Part shown: positions 1-5,427 of the stretch, in pieces | How positions within the stretch are numbered: position 1 is the first letter of the stretch | Layout of the letters: every line of letters starts with the position of its first letter | Translations under genes and position numbers: made by a program | Assembly (NCBI GenBank): GCA_020634215.1 | Contig: JACKCD010000070.1 | Coordinates: 1-24,934 of the forward strand | Length of the DNA: 24,934 nt | Source: Ardenticatenaceae bacterium | GTDB lineage: Bacteria; Chloroflexota; Anaerolineae; Promineifilales; Promineifilaceae | Direction of reading: 5' to 3' | The notes under the pieces: model-generated | What the model was told of the DNA's origin: nothing | Databases searched by the model: none | Seen by the model: only the letters and a program-made list of their open reading frames with translations

Positions 1-445
1 GCGGCACGTTGTCGCTGTACAAAAAGACGTTTTTGCCCAAATCAAGCGCGTCGTGGGCGACTTTGGCGGCGTAGCGACCAGGGACGGAGATGAGTACCCA
101 GTCGGCGGTGGGGAGTTGGCGAACGGCCGTTTGTAAACTCTTTGGCCGAAACGTTTGCGTGGTGGCTGTTTGTCGCTGTTTAAGCAGGTCGTCTACTTGG
201 GAGAGGGCGGTAGAAACGGCCGTTTCCCCCTCCCCCTGCACCACAATCAGCAAATCATCCGACCCCGCAGTCACGCCATCCGGCCATAGCCCCAGAGCCG
301 CCAGCAGTTCTTGGTTCGCCGGAGTCGCCATCACCACCCCCGCGTCCGTCACCCCCGGCAGTGCCACCAGCTTGCTCTGTAGCTGCATTAAAACAATGGA
401 GTCGTAGTAGGCTCCTTTGCGAATTTCATACTGAAGGTTGGTCAT
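1..445 (-). CDS. fdrA: FdrA-family protein, N-terminal part (runs off window edge)
   Basis: The first 148 codons of an FdrA-like protein (acyl-CoA synthetase/succinyl-CoA ligase-like fold) are visible. The ATG is at 445-443 and the gene continues beyond position 1. Diagnostic stretches are the N-terminal RKGAYYDSIVLM block, VVMATPANQELL, and the terminal block DWVLISVPGRYAAKVAHDALDLG-type sequence leading into NVFLYSDNVP. These match the general pattern of E. coli FdrA (GTPANKALL, SVAGEYAAELANQALD, NVMMFSDNV) as I remember it. In E. coli, FdrA is linked to allantoin/oxamate (ureide) metabolism. It lies downstream of two molybdo-flavoenzyme subunits on the same strand, which fits a purine or N-compound catabolic operon. 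An 89-base spacer holding a stem-loop separates it from the upstream gene. The gene contains two AACGGCCGTT palindromes (122 and 215). The catalytic C-terminal half is not seen. Confidence 0.85.
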   Translation of the reverse strand, partial: MTNLQYEIRKGAYYDSIVLMQLQSKLVALPGVTDAGVVMATPANQELLAALGLWPDGVTAGSDDLLIVVQGEGETAVSTALSQVDDLLKQRQTATTQTFRPKSLQTAVRQLPTADWVLISVPGRYAAKVAHDALDLGKNVFLYSDNVP

Positions 446-456
446 TTTAAGAATTC

Positions 457-521
457 ACCGCAGAGAGCGCGGAGGACGCAGAGACAAAGAAAAACTTTGC
501 GCTCTTTGCGCCCTCTGCGGT
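457..521. repeat. Palindromic intergenic element, CGCAGAG/TTTGCG type
   Basis: The left arm begins ACCGCAGAG (457-465) and the right arm ends CTCTGCGGT (513-521). Inside the arms a roughly 9-base unit (CGCAGAGnn / CTTTGCGnn) repeats imperfectly, giving a long hairpin. It sits between the 2Fe-2S subunit gene and fdrA in the same operon, so it could modulate or partly terminate the transcript. A related element lies at about 3024-3095. Confidence 0.7.
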
Positions 522-533
522 TCAATAAATCGC

Positions 534-1001
534 TTAATCCCTGCTCGCTGCCCTCTGCACCGCCTCTACAATATGCTGATAGCCGGTGCAGCGGCACAGG
601 TTGCCGGAGATGGCTTCGCGGATTTCGGCTTCGGTGGGGCTAGGGGTTTCTTCCAGAAACGGAATCAGGGTCATAAGAAAGCCGGGGGTGCAGAAGCCGC
701 ACTGGAGGCCGTGGCTCTCCCAAAACGCTTGCTGCAACGGGTGAAGGTTGTCGGGTGTGCCAAGGCTTTCAACGGTTTGCACCGTTTGGCCGTGGGTTTG
801 GGCAGCCAGCATGAGGCAGGAGCGGATGGAACGGCCGTTTACCAGCACCGTACACGCCCCACACACCCCATGTTCGCATCCCACATGCGTCCCCGTCAGC
901 CCCAGCTCATGACGCAAAAAATCACTCAGCAGCAAACGCGGCTCCACATCACGCACAATCTCGCTGCCGTTTATGGTTACAGTTAGGGGAAAAGTATTCA
1001 T
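534..1001 (-). CDS. (2Fe-2S)-binding subunit of a xanthine dehydrogenase-family molybdoenzyme
   Basis: This 155-residue protein is the iron-sulfur subunit of a CoxS/XdhC/HcrC-type molybdenum hydroxylase. It carries electrons from the molybdopterin site through two 2Fe-2S clusters to FAD. The plant-ferredoxin-like cluster is bound by Cys42, Cys47, Cys50 (CEHGVCGAC) and Cys62. The second, all-helical cluster is bound by Cys101, Cys104 (CGFC), Cys136 and Cys138 (CRC). The length is normal for the family. The FAD subunit gene lies immediately upstream on the same strand (77-base spacer with a hairpin), and fdrA lies downstream. The large molybdopterin subunit is not in the window and may lie beyond position 1. 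The substrate cannot be read from this subunit; purine is suggested only by the neighbouring fdrA. Confidence 0.93.
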   Translation of the reverse strand: MNTFPLTVTINGSEIVRDVEPRLLLSDFLRHELGLTGTHVGCEHGVCGACTVLVNGRSIRSCLMLAAQTHGQTVQTVESLGTPDNLHPLQQAFWESHGLQCGFCTPGFLMTLIPFLEETPSPTEAEIREAISGNLCRCTGYQHIVEAVQRAASRD

Positions 1002-1011
1002 ACATCAGGGA

Positions 1012-1076
1012 ATTGGAGATTGGAGATTGGAGATTGCCGCTTCGCTAGTGACAATCTCCAATCTCCAATCCCCAAT
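1012..1076. repeat. Hairpin element with heptad arms (ATTGGAG / CTCCAAT)
   Basis: The left arm (1012-1036) is a run of GGAGATT heptads. The right arm (1052-1076) is its reverse complement with one mismatch over 25 bases. The loop is about 15 bases. It lies in the spacer between the FAD and 2Fe-2S subunit genes. Related GGAGATT-type hairpins occur at 1969-2044 and 6642-6717. Confidence 0.8.
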
Positions 1077-1077
1077 C

Positions 1078-1956
1078 TCAATTCTTCACAGCCTCAAACG
1101 CCTGCACCAACGCCCGCTGCGTCAGCACCCGCACCAAATGCCGCTTGTAGGCGGCCGAAGCGTGGATGTCGTCGGTGGGGTCAATTTCTTCGCGGGCGGC
1201 GATGTCGGCGGCGGCAGCAAAAAGATCGGCTGTTGGCCGTTGGCCCACCACTGTTGCTGCCGCCCGCTCGGCCACCTGTGGCACCTCGCCCACGTTCAGG
1301 CAGACCAGCCGCGCCGCCGCACAGCGTCCGTCAGCGGCCAGCGTCACAATCGCGGCCACCCCTGCCAGGGCATAATCCCCGTGCCGCCGCGCCATTTCCA
1401 CAAAGCCAGTGCCGCTGCGCGGGGGCAATGGCTCCACGGCAACCTCCGTCACCATCTCGTCAGCCGCCAAATCGGTGGCAAATAGTCCGGTGAAAAAATC
1501 GCTGGCGGCGACCTGACGGCTGCCCCGCTCGCTTTGAATGGTCAACGTGGCCTGCCGCGCTATTGCCCACACCGGCAGTTCAGCGGCGGGGTCGGCGTGG
1601 GCCAAGCTGCCGCCCAGCGTGCCTCGGTTGCGAATTTGCGGATGGGCGATGTGGGGCATCATTTGCTGCAACAGAGGGTCGTGTTGCGCCACCAGCGGGC
1701 TGCGCTCCACCTGATAGTGCCGGGTCAAAGCCCCCAGCCGCAGTCCACCATTGGCGGTGGCTTTGATATAGGCCAGCTCCCCTTCTAGCCGATTGATGTC
1801 CACCAGCACGCCGGGACGCGCCAGCCGGAAGTTCATGGCGGGAATGAGGCTTTGCCCTCCGGCCAGCAGCTTGGCTTCGTCTCCGTGTTGGGTGAGGGCG
1901 GCAAGAACGGCCGTTAATGTCTCAGGTACTAAATAATCAAAAGGGGCTGGTTTCAT
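1078..1956 (-). CDS. FAD-binding subunit of a xanthine dehydrogenase-family molybdoenzyme
   Basis: This 292-residue CoxM/XdhB-like subunit binds FAD and passes electrons from the iron-sulfur subunit to the acceptor. The two FAD-binding signatures are visible: AGGQSLIPAMNFR at about residues 32-44 and TLGGSLAHADPAAE at 113-126. The C-terminal CO-dehydrogenase-flavoprotein-like domain follows, and the length is typical. It is the first gene of a minus-strand operon (FAD, 2Fe-2S, fdrA). The ATG is at 1956-1954. A decayed copy of its first 20 codons and upstream region lies at 2780-2931, and the AACGGCCGTT at 1906 marks where that duplication begins. The substrate is not determinable here; xanthine/hypoxanthine or another N-heterocycle is plausible. 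Confidence 0.92.
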   Translation of the reverse strand: MKPAPFDYLVPETLTAVLAALTQHGDEAKLLAGGQSLIPAMNFRLARPGVLVDINRLEGELAYIKATANGGLRLGALTRHYQVERSPLVAQHDPLLQQMMPHIAHPQIRNRGTLGGSLAHADPAAELPVWAIARQATLTIQSERGSRQVAASDFFTGLFATDLAADEMVTEVAVEPLPPRSGTGFVEMARRHGDYALAGVAAIVTLAADGRCAAARLVCLNVGEVPQVAERAAATVVGQRPTADLFAAAADIAAREEIDPTDDIHASAAYKRHLVRVLTQRALVQAFEAVKN

Positions 1957-2121
1957 TCAGGGTTCCTTAAGATGGAGACTGAGAGATTAAGAGACTGGGA
2001 GATTCCCCGCTAGTCTCCCAATCTCTTAGTCTCAAAATCTCAAATTTTCGATTACTTCCCCACTCTCGCTTACAATCATGAGAACCAATAATTATTCAAT
2101 AATCCGGCCGCTTGTCAAACG
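1905..2121. repeat. Direct repeat, copy A (start and upstream region of the FAD-subunit gene)
   Basis: This segment matches 2791-2931 in the same orientation at roughly 80-85% by eye. Shared blocks include the AACGGCCGTTAATGTCTCAG start, AATCAAAAGGGGCT, the start codon region, ACTTCCCCACT and CGCTTACAATCATG. Copy A carries an extra 76-base hairpin (1969-2044) that copy B lacks. The two copies flank the RRM gene. Confidence 0.8.
1969..2044. mobile_element. 76-bp palindromic insertion (GAGATT/GAGACT hairpin)
   Basis: An imperfect palindrome whose arms alternate GAGATT and GAGACT units, with a short CCCCGCTAG-type loop. Its boundaries are defined by copy B of the flanking duplication. There TTCCTT runs directly into TTTTCG (about 2849-2860), exactly where copy A holds these 76 bases. 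No target-site duplication is evident because the site is a T run. No coding capacity is present, so any movement would need proteins supplied from elsewhere. It lies in the 5' region of the FAD-subunit operon. Confidence 0.65.
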
Positions 2122-2148
2122 CTGGGCGTATATGAGGGATAGGCGCTG

Positions 2149-2177
2149 TTGACAACACCTTAATAACCTGCTAATTT
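2149..2177 (+). promoter_or_regulatory. Candidate sigma-70-type promoter of the RRM gene
   Basis: TTGACA (2149-2154), a 17-base spacer and TAATTT (2172-2177). The -35 is perfect and the -10 is weak. It lies about 84 bases upstream of the RRM start codon, which would leave a long 5' leader. Confidence 0.35.
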
Positions 2178-2260
2178 ATCCGCTTATCACTCAACGGTCG
2201 GAAATGAATTGTAATTGTTTCCTATTTAACGGCCGTTCACATCAGACAAGGAGAATAACA

Positions 2261-2670
2261 ATGTCGAATAGATTAGAGATTATCGGAAATAAGAATTTTT
2301 CACGCAAAGGCGCAAAGTCGCCAAGCATTTTTCCTTTGCACCTTTGCGCCTTTACGTGACATAAAGTTAATTCCGATAATGTCTATTATATGTGGGCAAC
2401 CTATCCTTTAGCACAACAGCGGAACAGGTTCGAGAGCAGTTTGCAGCCTATGGTGCGGTTGAATCCGTGGATTTGCCAACAGATCGTGAGACAGGGCAAC
2501 CACGTGGCTTTTGCTTTGTGACCATGGCAGATAGTCAGAGTGTCAACAATGCCATTAATGGACTCAACGGGGTCATGGTAGATGGTCGCAGCTGGAAAGT
2601 GAATGAAGCTCAAGAAAGATCGCCGCGCACAGGCGGTCGGGGTGGGTACACACCACGCCCACGTGGGTAA
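2261..2670 (+). pseudogene. RRM RNA-binding protein gene interrupted after codon 5
   Basis: A small single-RRM protein of the kind common in cyanobacteria and other bacteria. A strong Shine-Dalgarno (AAGGAG, 2249-2254) precedes ATG at 2261, but after ATG TCG AAT AGA TTA the reading frame enters a 110-bp palindromic element. It resumes at 2388/2389 as TAT GTG GGC AAC. Removing the element plus one copy of the ATT target repeat restores an uninterrupted protein of about 98 residues starting MSNRLYVGNLSF. The RNP2 motif (LYVGNL), the RNP1 motif (RGFCFVTM) and a Gly/Arg-rich tail (TGGRGGYTPRPRG) are intact. The net insertion is 113 bases, which is not a multiple of three. The body could be made only from the internal GTG at 2392, which cuts into RNP2 and lacks a visible ribosome site. 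A terminator follows at 2703. Confidence 0.75.
2275..2384. mobile_element. 110-bp MITE-like palindromic element inside the RRM gene
   Basis: Terminal inverted repeats of about 19 bases (AGAGATTATCGGAA... against AGACATTATCGGAA..., 16 of 19 matching) enclose a second inverted repeat. That inner repeat is built from an 8-base unit (CGCAAAGG / CCTTTGCG). ATT occurs at both edges (2272-2274 and 2385-2387), consistent with a 3-bp target duplication. The element encodes no protein. Its exact limits follow from restoring the RRM reading frame. Confidence 0.7.
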
Positions 2671-2702
2671 TGCGTTTGGTTTGAGGGAGGGGGTGGCAAG
2701 GG

Positions 2703-2741
2703 AAAAACGGCCGTTTTCATCTAAAAACGGCCGTTTTTTTT
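2703..2741 (+). terminator. Rho-independent terminator built from two AACGGCCGTT palindromes
   Basis: Two copies of AAAACGGCCGTTTT, separated by a CATCT loop, can pair as one long stem and are followed by a run of eight T. It lies 33 bases after the stop codon of the RRM gene. Confidence 0.8.
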
Positions 2742-2779
2742 GCCAACTACACAAAGCCCATAGAGTGAGTCTGGTTCCT

Positions 2780-2842
2780 TTACCTTACTGGAACGGCCGT
2801 TAATGTCTCAGGTGCCAAATAATCAAAAGGGGCTAGTTTCAT
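2780..2842 (-). pseudogene. Relic of the FAD-subunit gene start
   Basis: Reading the minus strand from ATG at 2842-2840 gives 20 codons. Sixteen of the first 18 match the start of the FAD subunit at 1956: KxAPFDYLxPETLTAV, with L for P at residue 3 and A for V at residue 10. The reading then diverges and stops at TAA (2780-2782). The match ends exactly at the AACGGCCGTT copy at 2792. It is a by-product of the flanking duplication and is unlikely to be functional. Confidence 0.75.
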
Positions 2843-2931
2843 TCAGGATTCCTTTTTTCGATCACTTCCCCACTTTCGCTTACAATCATGCGAAACAACA
2901 ATTCTTCAAAAATCCCTTGTCTTATCAAACG
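2791..2931. repeat. Direct repeat, copy B (element-free copy of 1905-2121)
   Basis: Same orientation as copy A, diverged by roughly 15-20%, and without the 76-bp hairpin. It therefore acts as a natural empty site for that element. Between copies A and B lie the RRM gene, its promoter and its terminator. Confidence 0.8.
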
Positions 2932-2944
2932 GGAAGAAGTTTAG

Positions 2945-3160
2945 ATAGGATTGACAGAATTGACAGGATTTTTTTGCTAGGTTCTGTTGACATTTGGTAA
3001 AAAGAAGCAGATTTCACCGCAGAGGGTGCAAAGATCGCAGAGATTTGTCTTGTTTTCTTCGCTTTCTCTGCGTCCTTTGCGTACTTTGCGGTTCAAATTC
3101 TGAAATGTCAACGCAGCCTAGTAGATTCAAAATCCTGTTAATCCTGTAAATCCTGTCAAA
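2945..3160. repeat. Composite nested palindrome upstream of the CoA-ligase gene
   Basis: Three concentric layers of inverted repeats. The outer layer has left arm GGATTGACAGAATTGACAGG (about 2948-2967) and right arm units AATCCTGTnn (about 3131-3158), with a 9-base period. The middle layer is a CTAGG...GTTGACATTT block at about 2978-2996 against AAATGTCAAC...CCTAG at about 3103-3121. The inner layer is a CGCAGAG/TTTGCG hairpin (about 3024-3095) of the type seen at 457-521. The ligase start codon is only 12 bases further on, so the whole structure lies in its leader. Confidence 0.7.
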
Positions 3161-3172
3161 AAAGGATTTCTC

Positions 3173-4696
3173 ATGACTTTTTTGCAGAGATTGCTGCACA
3201 ACTGTGAAACATATGCCGACAAAACCGCGCTGGAATTTATTCCGGTGGCTGACGAAGCCGTGCCGCCGCCGGTGAGCTATGGGGAGTTGGGGGCGATGGT
3301 GGAAAAAACGGCCGTTTATCTCCACACCCTCGGCCTACAACCCGGCGACCGCGTTGCCATGCAGCTCCCCAAATGCCTCCCCTTCCTCTACCTCCACCTC
3401 GCCACCCTGCGGCTAGGCGGCATCGTCCTGCCACTCAACCCCGCCTATCCCAACGCCGAACGCCACTACTTTTTGGCCGATGCCGAAGCCAGCCTCTTTT
3501 TTGCCGATGCGGCCGACCAGCCGCAAATTGACACCCTGCTGCCCGATCTGCCCAGCATCCGCCACTGCATCTACCTCAATCCCGACGATCCAGCCCCCCT
3601 GCTCCTCTGCCCCCCCGCCCCCCTGCCCCCCATCCCCACCGACCCCACCACCACCGCCCTCATGATCTACACCAGCGGCACCACCGGCCGGCCGAAAGGA
3701 GCCATGAGCAGCCACGGCAACCTCACCGCCCAAATTGATGCCCTCCACACCGCCTGGGGCTGGCGCGACGACGACATTTTGCTCCACGTCCTCCCCATTT
3801 TCCACGTCCACGGCCTCATTGTTGCCCTGCACGGGGCGCTCAACGCCGGAGCCACCACACTGCTATTCAACAAATTTGATGCCACCCGCGCCCTGCAAAC
3901 GCTGGTTGACCGCCGCTGCACCGTCCTAATGGCCGTCCCCACCATCCACCGCCGCCTGCTCGATGCCCCCAACGCCGCCAGCTATGACCTCAGCCACATG
4001 CGGCTGCTCACCTCTGGCTCGGATCGGCTGCCCGACGATATGTTTGTCGCGTTCCAGCAAACGTTCGGCCACACGCTGCTGGAGCGGTATGGCATGACGG
4101 AAACGGGAATGAATTTGTCGAATCCGCTGCACGGGGAGCGGCGGGTGGGGTCGGTGGGGCTGCCTTTGCCGGGGGTGGAGGTGCGAATTGTGGATCAGGT
4201 GACGGAACGGCCGTTAGCCGATAACGAAGTCGGCGAACTCCAGGTACGCGGCCCCCACGTCTGCCAGGGGTATTGGCGGCAGCCGGAAAAAACGGCCGCT
4301 GCCTTCACCCCTGACGGCTGGCTTCGCACCGGCGACCTTGGCCTGCGGGAATCCGACGGCTATTTTACGCTCAAGGGCAGGGAAAAGGATTTGATCATCA
4401 GCGGCGGCTACAACATTTATCCCCCGGAGGTGGAGTTGGTGCTGGCGGATCATCCGGCCATTGCGGCCAGTGCGGTGATTGGTTGCCCAGATGTCCAGTG
4501 GGGGGAGCGCGTAACGGCCGTTATTCGTCTCCACGACAACGCCACCGCCACTGCCGAAGAAATCATCGCCTACTGCCGCGAACGGCTGGCCGCCTATAAA
4601 GCACCGCGCCAGGTCGTCTTTCTGTCTCAATTTCCGCAAAATGCCTTGGGCAAAGTTCAAAAAGCACAGCTACGGGCGCAGCTTTGTGGAGGATAG
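3173..4696 (+). CDS. AMP-forming acyl-CoA synthetase, malonyl-CoA synthetase (MatB)-like
   Basis: This 507-residue ANL-superfamily enzyme activates a carboxylic acid with ATP and transfers it to CoA. Core motifs are all present. They are the P-loop YTSGTTGRPKG (166-176), ERYGMTETGM (304-313), the hinge region TGDLG (386-390) with KGREKDLIISGGYNIYPPE (401-419), and the catalytic lysine in GKVQK (Lys494). The ERYGMTETGM wording, compact length and GSVGLPLPGVEVRIVD stretch resemble malonyl/methylmalonyl-CoA synthetases more than long-chain fatty-acid ligases, but the substrate is not proven. The start is ATG at 3173 with AAAGGA six bases upstream. Its leader is the nested palindrome 2945-3160. 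Three exact AACGGCCGTT copies lie within it (3307, 4206, 4513), plus a one-base variant near 4293. Confidence 0.88.
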   Translation: MTFLQRLLHNCETYADKTALEFIPVADEAVPPPVSYGELGAMVEKTAVYLHTLGLQPGDRVAMQLPKCLPFLYLHLATLRLGGIVLPLNPAYPNAERHYFLADAEASLFFADAADQPQIDTLLPDLPSIRHCIYLNPDDPAPLLLCPPAPLPPIPTDPTTTALMIYTSGTTGRPKGAMSSHGNLTAQIDALHTAWGWRDDDILLHVLPIFHVHGLIVALHGALNAGATTLLFNKFDATRALQTLVDRRCTVLMAVPTIHRRLLDAPNAASYDLSHMRLLTSGSDRLPDDMFVAFQQTFGHTLLERYGMTETGMNLSNPLHGERRVGSVGLPLPGVEVRIVDQVTERPLADNEVGELQVRGPHVCQGYWRQPEKTAAAFTPDGWLRTGDLGLRESDGYFTLKGREKDLIISGGYNIYPPEVELVLADHPAIAASAVIGCPDVQWGERVTAVIRLHDNATATAEEIIAYCRERLAAYKAPRQVVFLSQFPQNALGKVQKAQLRAQLCGG

Positions 4697-4698
4697 AA

Positions 4699-4806
4699 GG
4701 TGTGGAACCAGCCGTCAATTTCCCCCAGAGGCAAGGTATCACGCTCTGCATAACCGCTGTTAGTAGTAATTGGCTAAAATAGTATGTGCTTGTCCGATTC
4801 CACACC
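4699..4806. repeat. 108-bp segment bounded by 9-bp inverted repeats
   Basis: GGTGTGGAA (4699-4707) and TTCCACACC (4798-4806) are exact inverted repeats flanking about 90 bases without an ORF of note, beginning just after the ligase stop codon. It could be a small non-autonomous element or a coincidence. Confidence 0.3.
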
Positions 4807-4926
4807 AGTGAAAACCAAAGCGACCTTGTTTTGGCTCCCGCAAAGCCGCTTCAGGAGACACTTCTCTACCTCTATCTGTAAATTTACCGAAAAAAACTTA
4901 CAAACCCAGTTAAGCAAATATAGAAA

Positions 4927-4954
4927 GTAGGGCAAGTTTGCAAACTTGTCCTAC
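4927..4954. repeat. 28-bp near-perfect palindrome (GTAGGGCAAG / CTTGTCCTAC)
   Basis: The two 14-base arms meet at the centre with one mismatch. It lies 13 bases upstream of the ATG at 4968, so it may form a hairpin in the leader of the DUF3830 gene. Confidence 0.7.
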
Positions 4955-4967
4955 CACAAGGAACATC

Positions 4968-5384
4968 ATGACCACTCATTTACGTATTACTGTCGCCGAT
5001 GTGCAATTTGTCGCTCGCCTCGAAGAGGCCAACGCCCCCCAAACCTGTGCCGAATTCCGCAAGCTGCTCCCCTATCGGCAAAAGCTCATCCACGCTCGCT
5101 GGAGCGGCGAAGCGTGCTGGATTCCCCTGGGTGATTTCAAGCTCAACGTTGGCTTTGAAAACCACACCAGCCACCCTGCTCCCGGCGAAATCCTGTTCTA
5201 TCCCGGCGGCTACAGCGAAACCGAAATCCTGTTCCCCTACGGTGCCGCCTGCTTTGCCAGCAAAATGGGGCAGCTTGCTGGCAACCATTTCCTCACCATC
5301 ATCGAAGGCAAAGAAAACCTGCGCCCCATCTGCGAAAAAGTCCTCTGGCAAGGGGCGCAGGACATCCTATTTGAGTTGTTGTAA
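4968..5384 (+). CDS. DUF3830 family protein (cyclophilin-like fold)
   Basis: A 138-residue soluble protein. I chose ATG 4968 because AAGGA lies just upstream (4959-4963). Reading further upstream would run through a palindrome. Recognisable family features are the N-terminal LRITVADVQFVARLEE strand region, IHARWSGEACWIPL in the middle, HPAPGEILFYPGG, and the C-terminal MGQLAGNHFLTIIEG with EKVLWQGAQDI. This pattern matches DUF3830 proteins as I recall them. They are predicted to adopt a cyclophilin-like barrel and are often found beside genes for amide or nitrogen-compound catabolism; no reaction is established. It converges on the PLP decarboxylase, with a palindrome between the two genes. 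It carries no AACGGCCGTT copy. Confidence 0.8.
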   Translation: MTTHLRITVADVQFVARLEEANAPQTCAEFRKLLPYRQKLIHARWSGEACWIPLGDFKLNVGFENHTSHPAPGEILFYPGGYSETEILFPYGAACFASKMGQLAGNHFLTIIEGKENLRPICEKVLWQGAQDILFELL

Positions 5385-5399
5385 GTAGAGATGCACAAT

Positions 5400-5427
5400 G
5401 TAGAAACGCAAGATTTTGCGTCTCTAC
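5400..5427. terminator. Palindrome between convergent genes, possible bidirectional terminator
   Basis: GTAGAAACGCAA pairs with TTGCGTCTCTAC with few mismatches; a further partial GTAGAG copy starts at 5385. It fills the 43-base gap between two convergent stop codons. It belongs to the widespread GTAGAGACGCAAAA-type repeat family. A strong T run is lacking, so the terminator role is inferred from position. Confidence 0.5.

Noticed and set aside
457..521. CRISPR array or tRNA gene suggested by repeated short words
   Set aside because: The repeats are inverted and contiguous, without spacers of constant length, and no cloverleaf can be drawn.
438..1493. Plus-strand ORFs opposite the molybdo-flavoenzyme genes
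   Set aside because: They are antisense shadows of well-supported minus-strand genes, have low-complexity composition and no ribosome sites.
2380..2670. RRM protein starting at GTG 2392 as the true gene start
   Set aside because: The start would cut off the first strand of the RRM (RNP2), and no ribosome site precedes it. The strong Shine-Dalgarno and MSNRL codons lie upstream of the insertion.
4563..4805. Minus-strand ORF crossing the ligase end and the following spacer
   Set aside because: Half of it is antisense to the ligase gene, the rest matches nothing I recognise, and it lies over the 9-bp inverted repeat pair.
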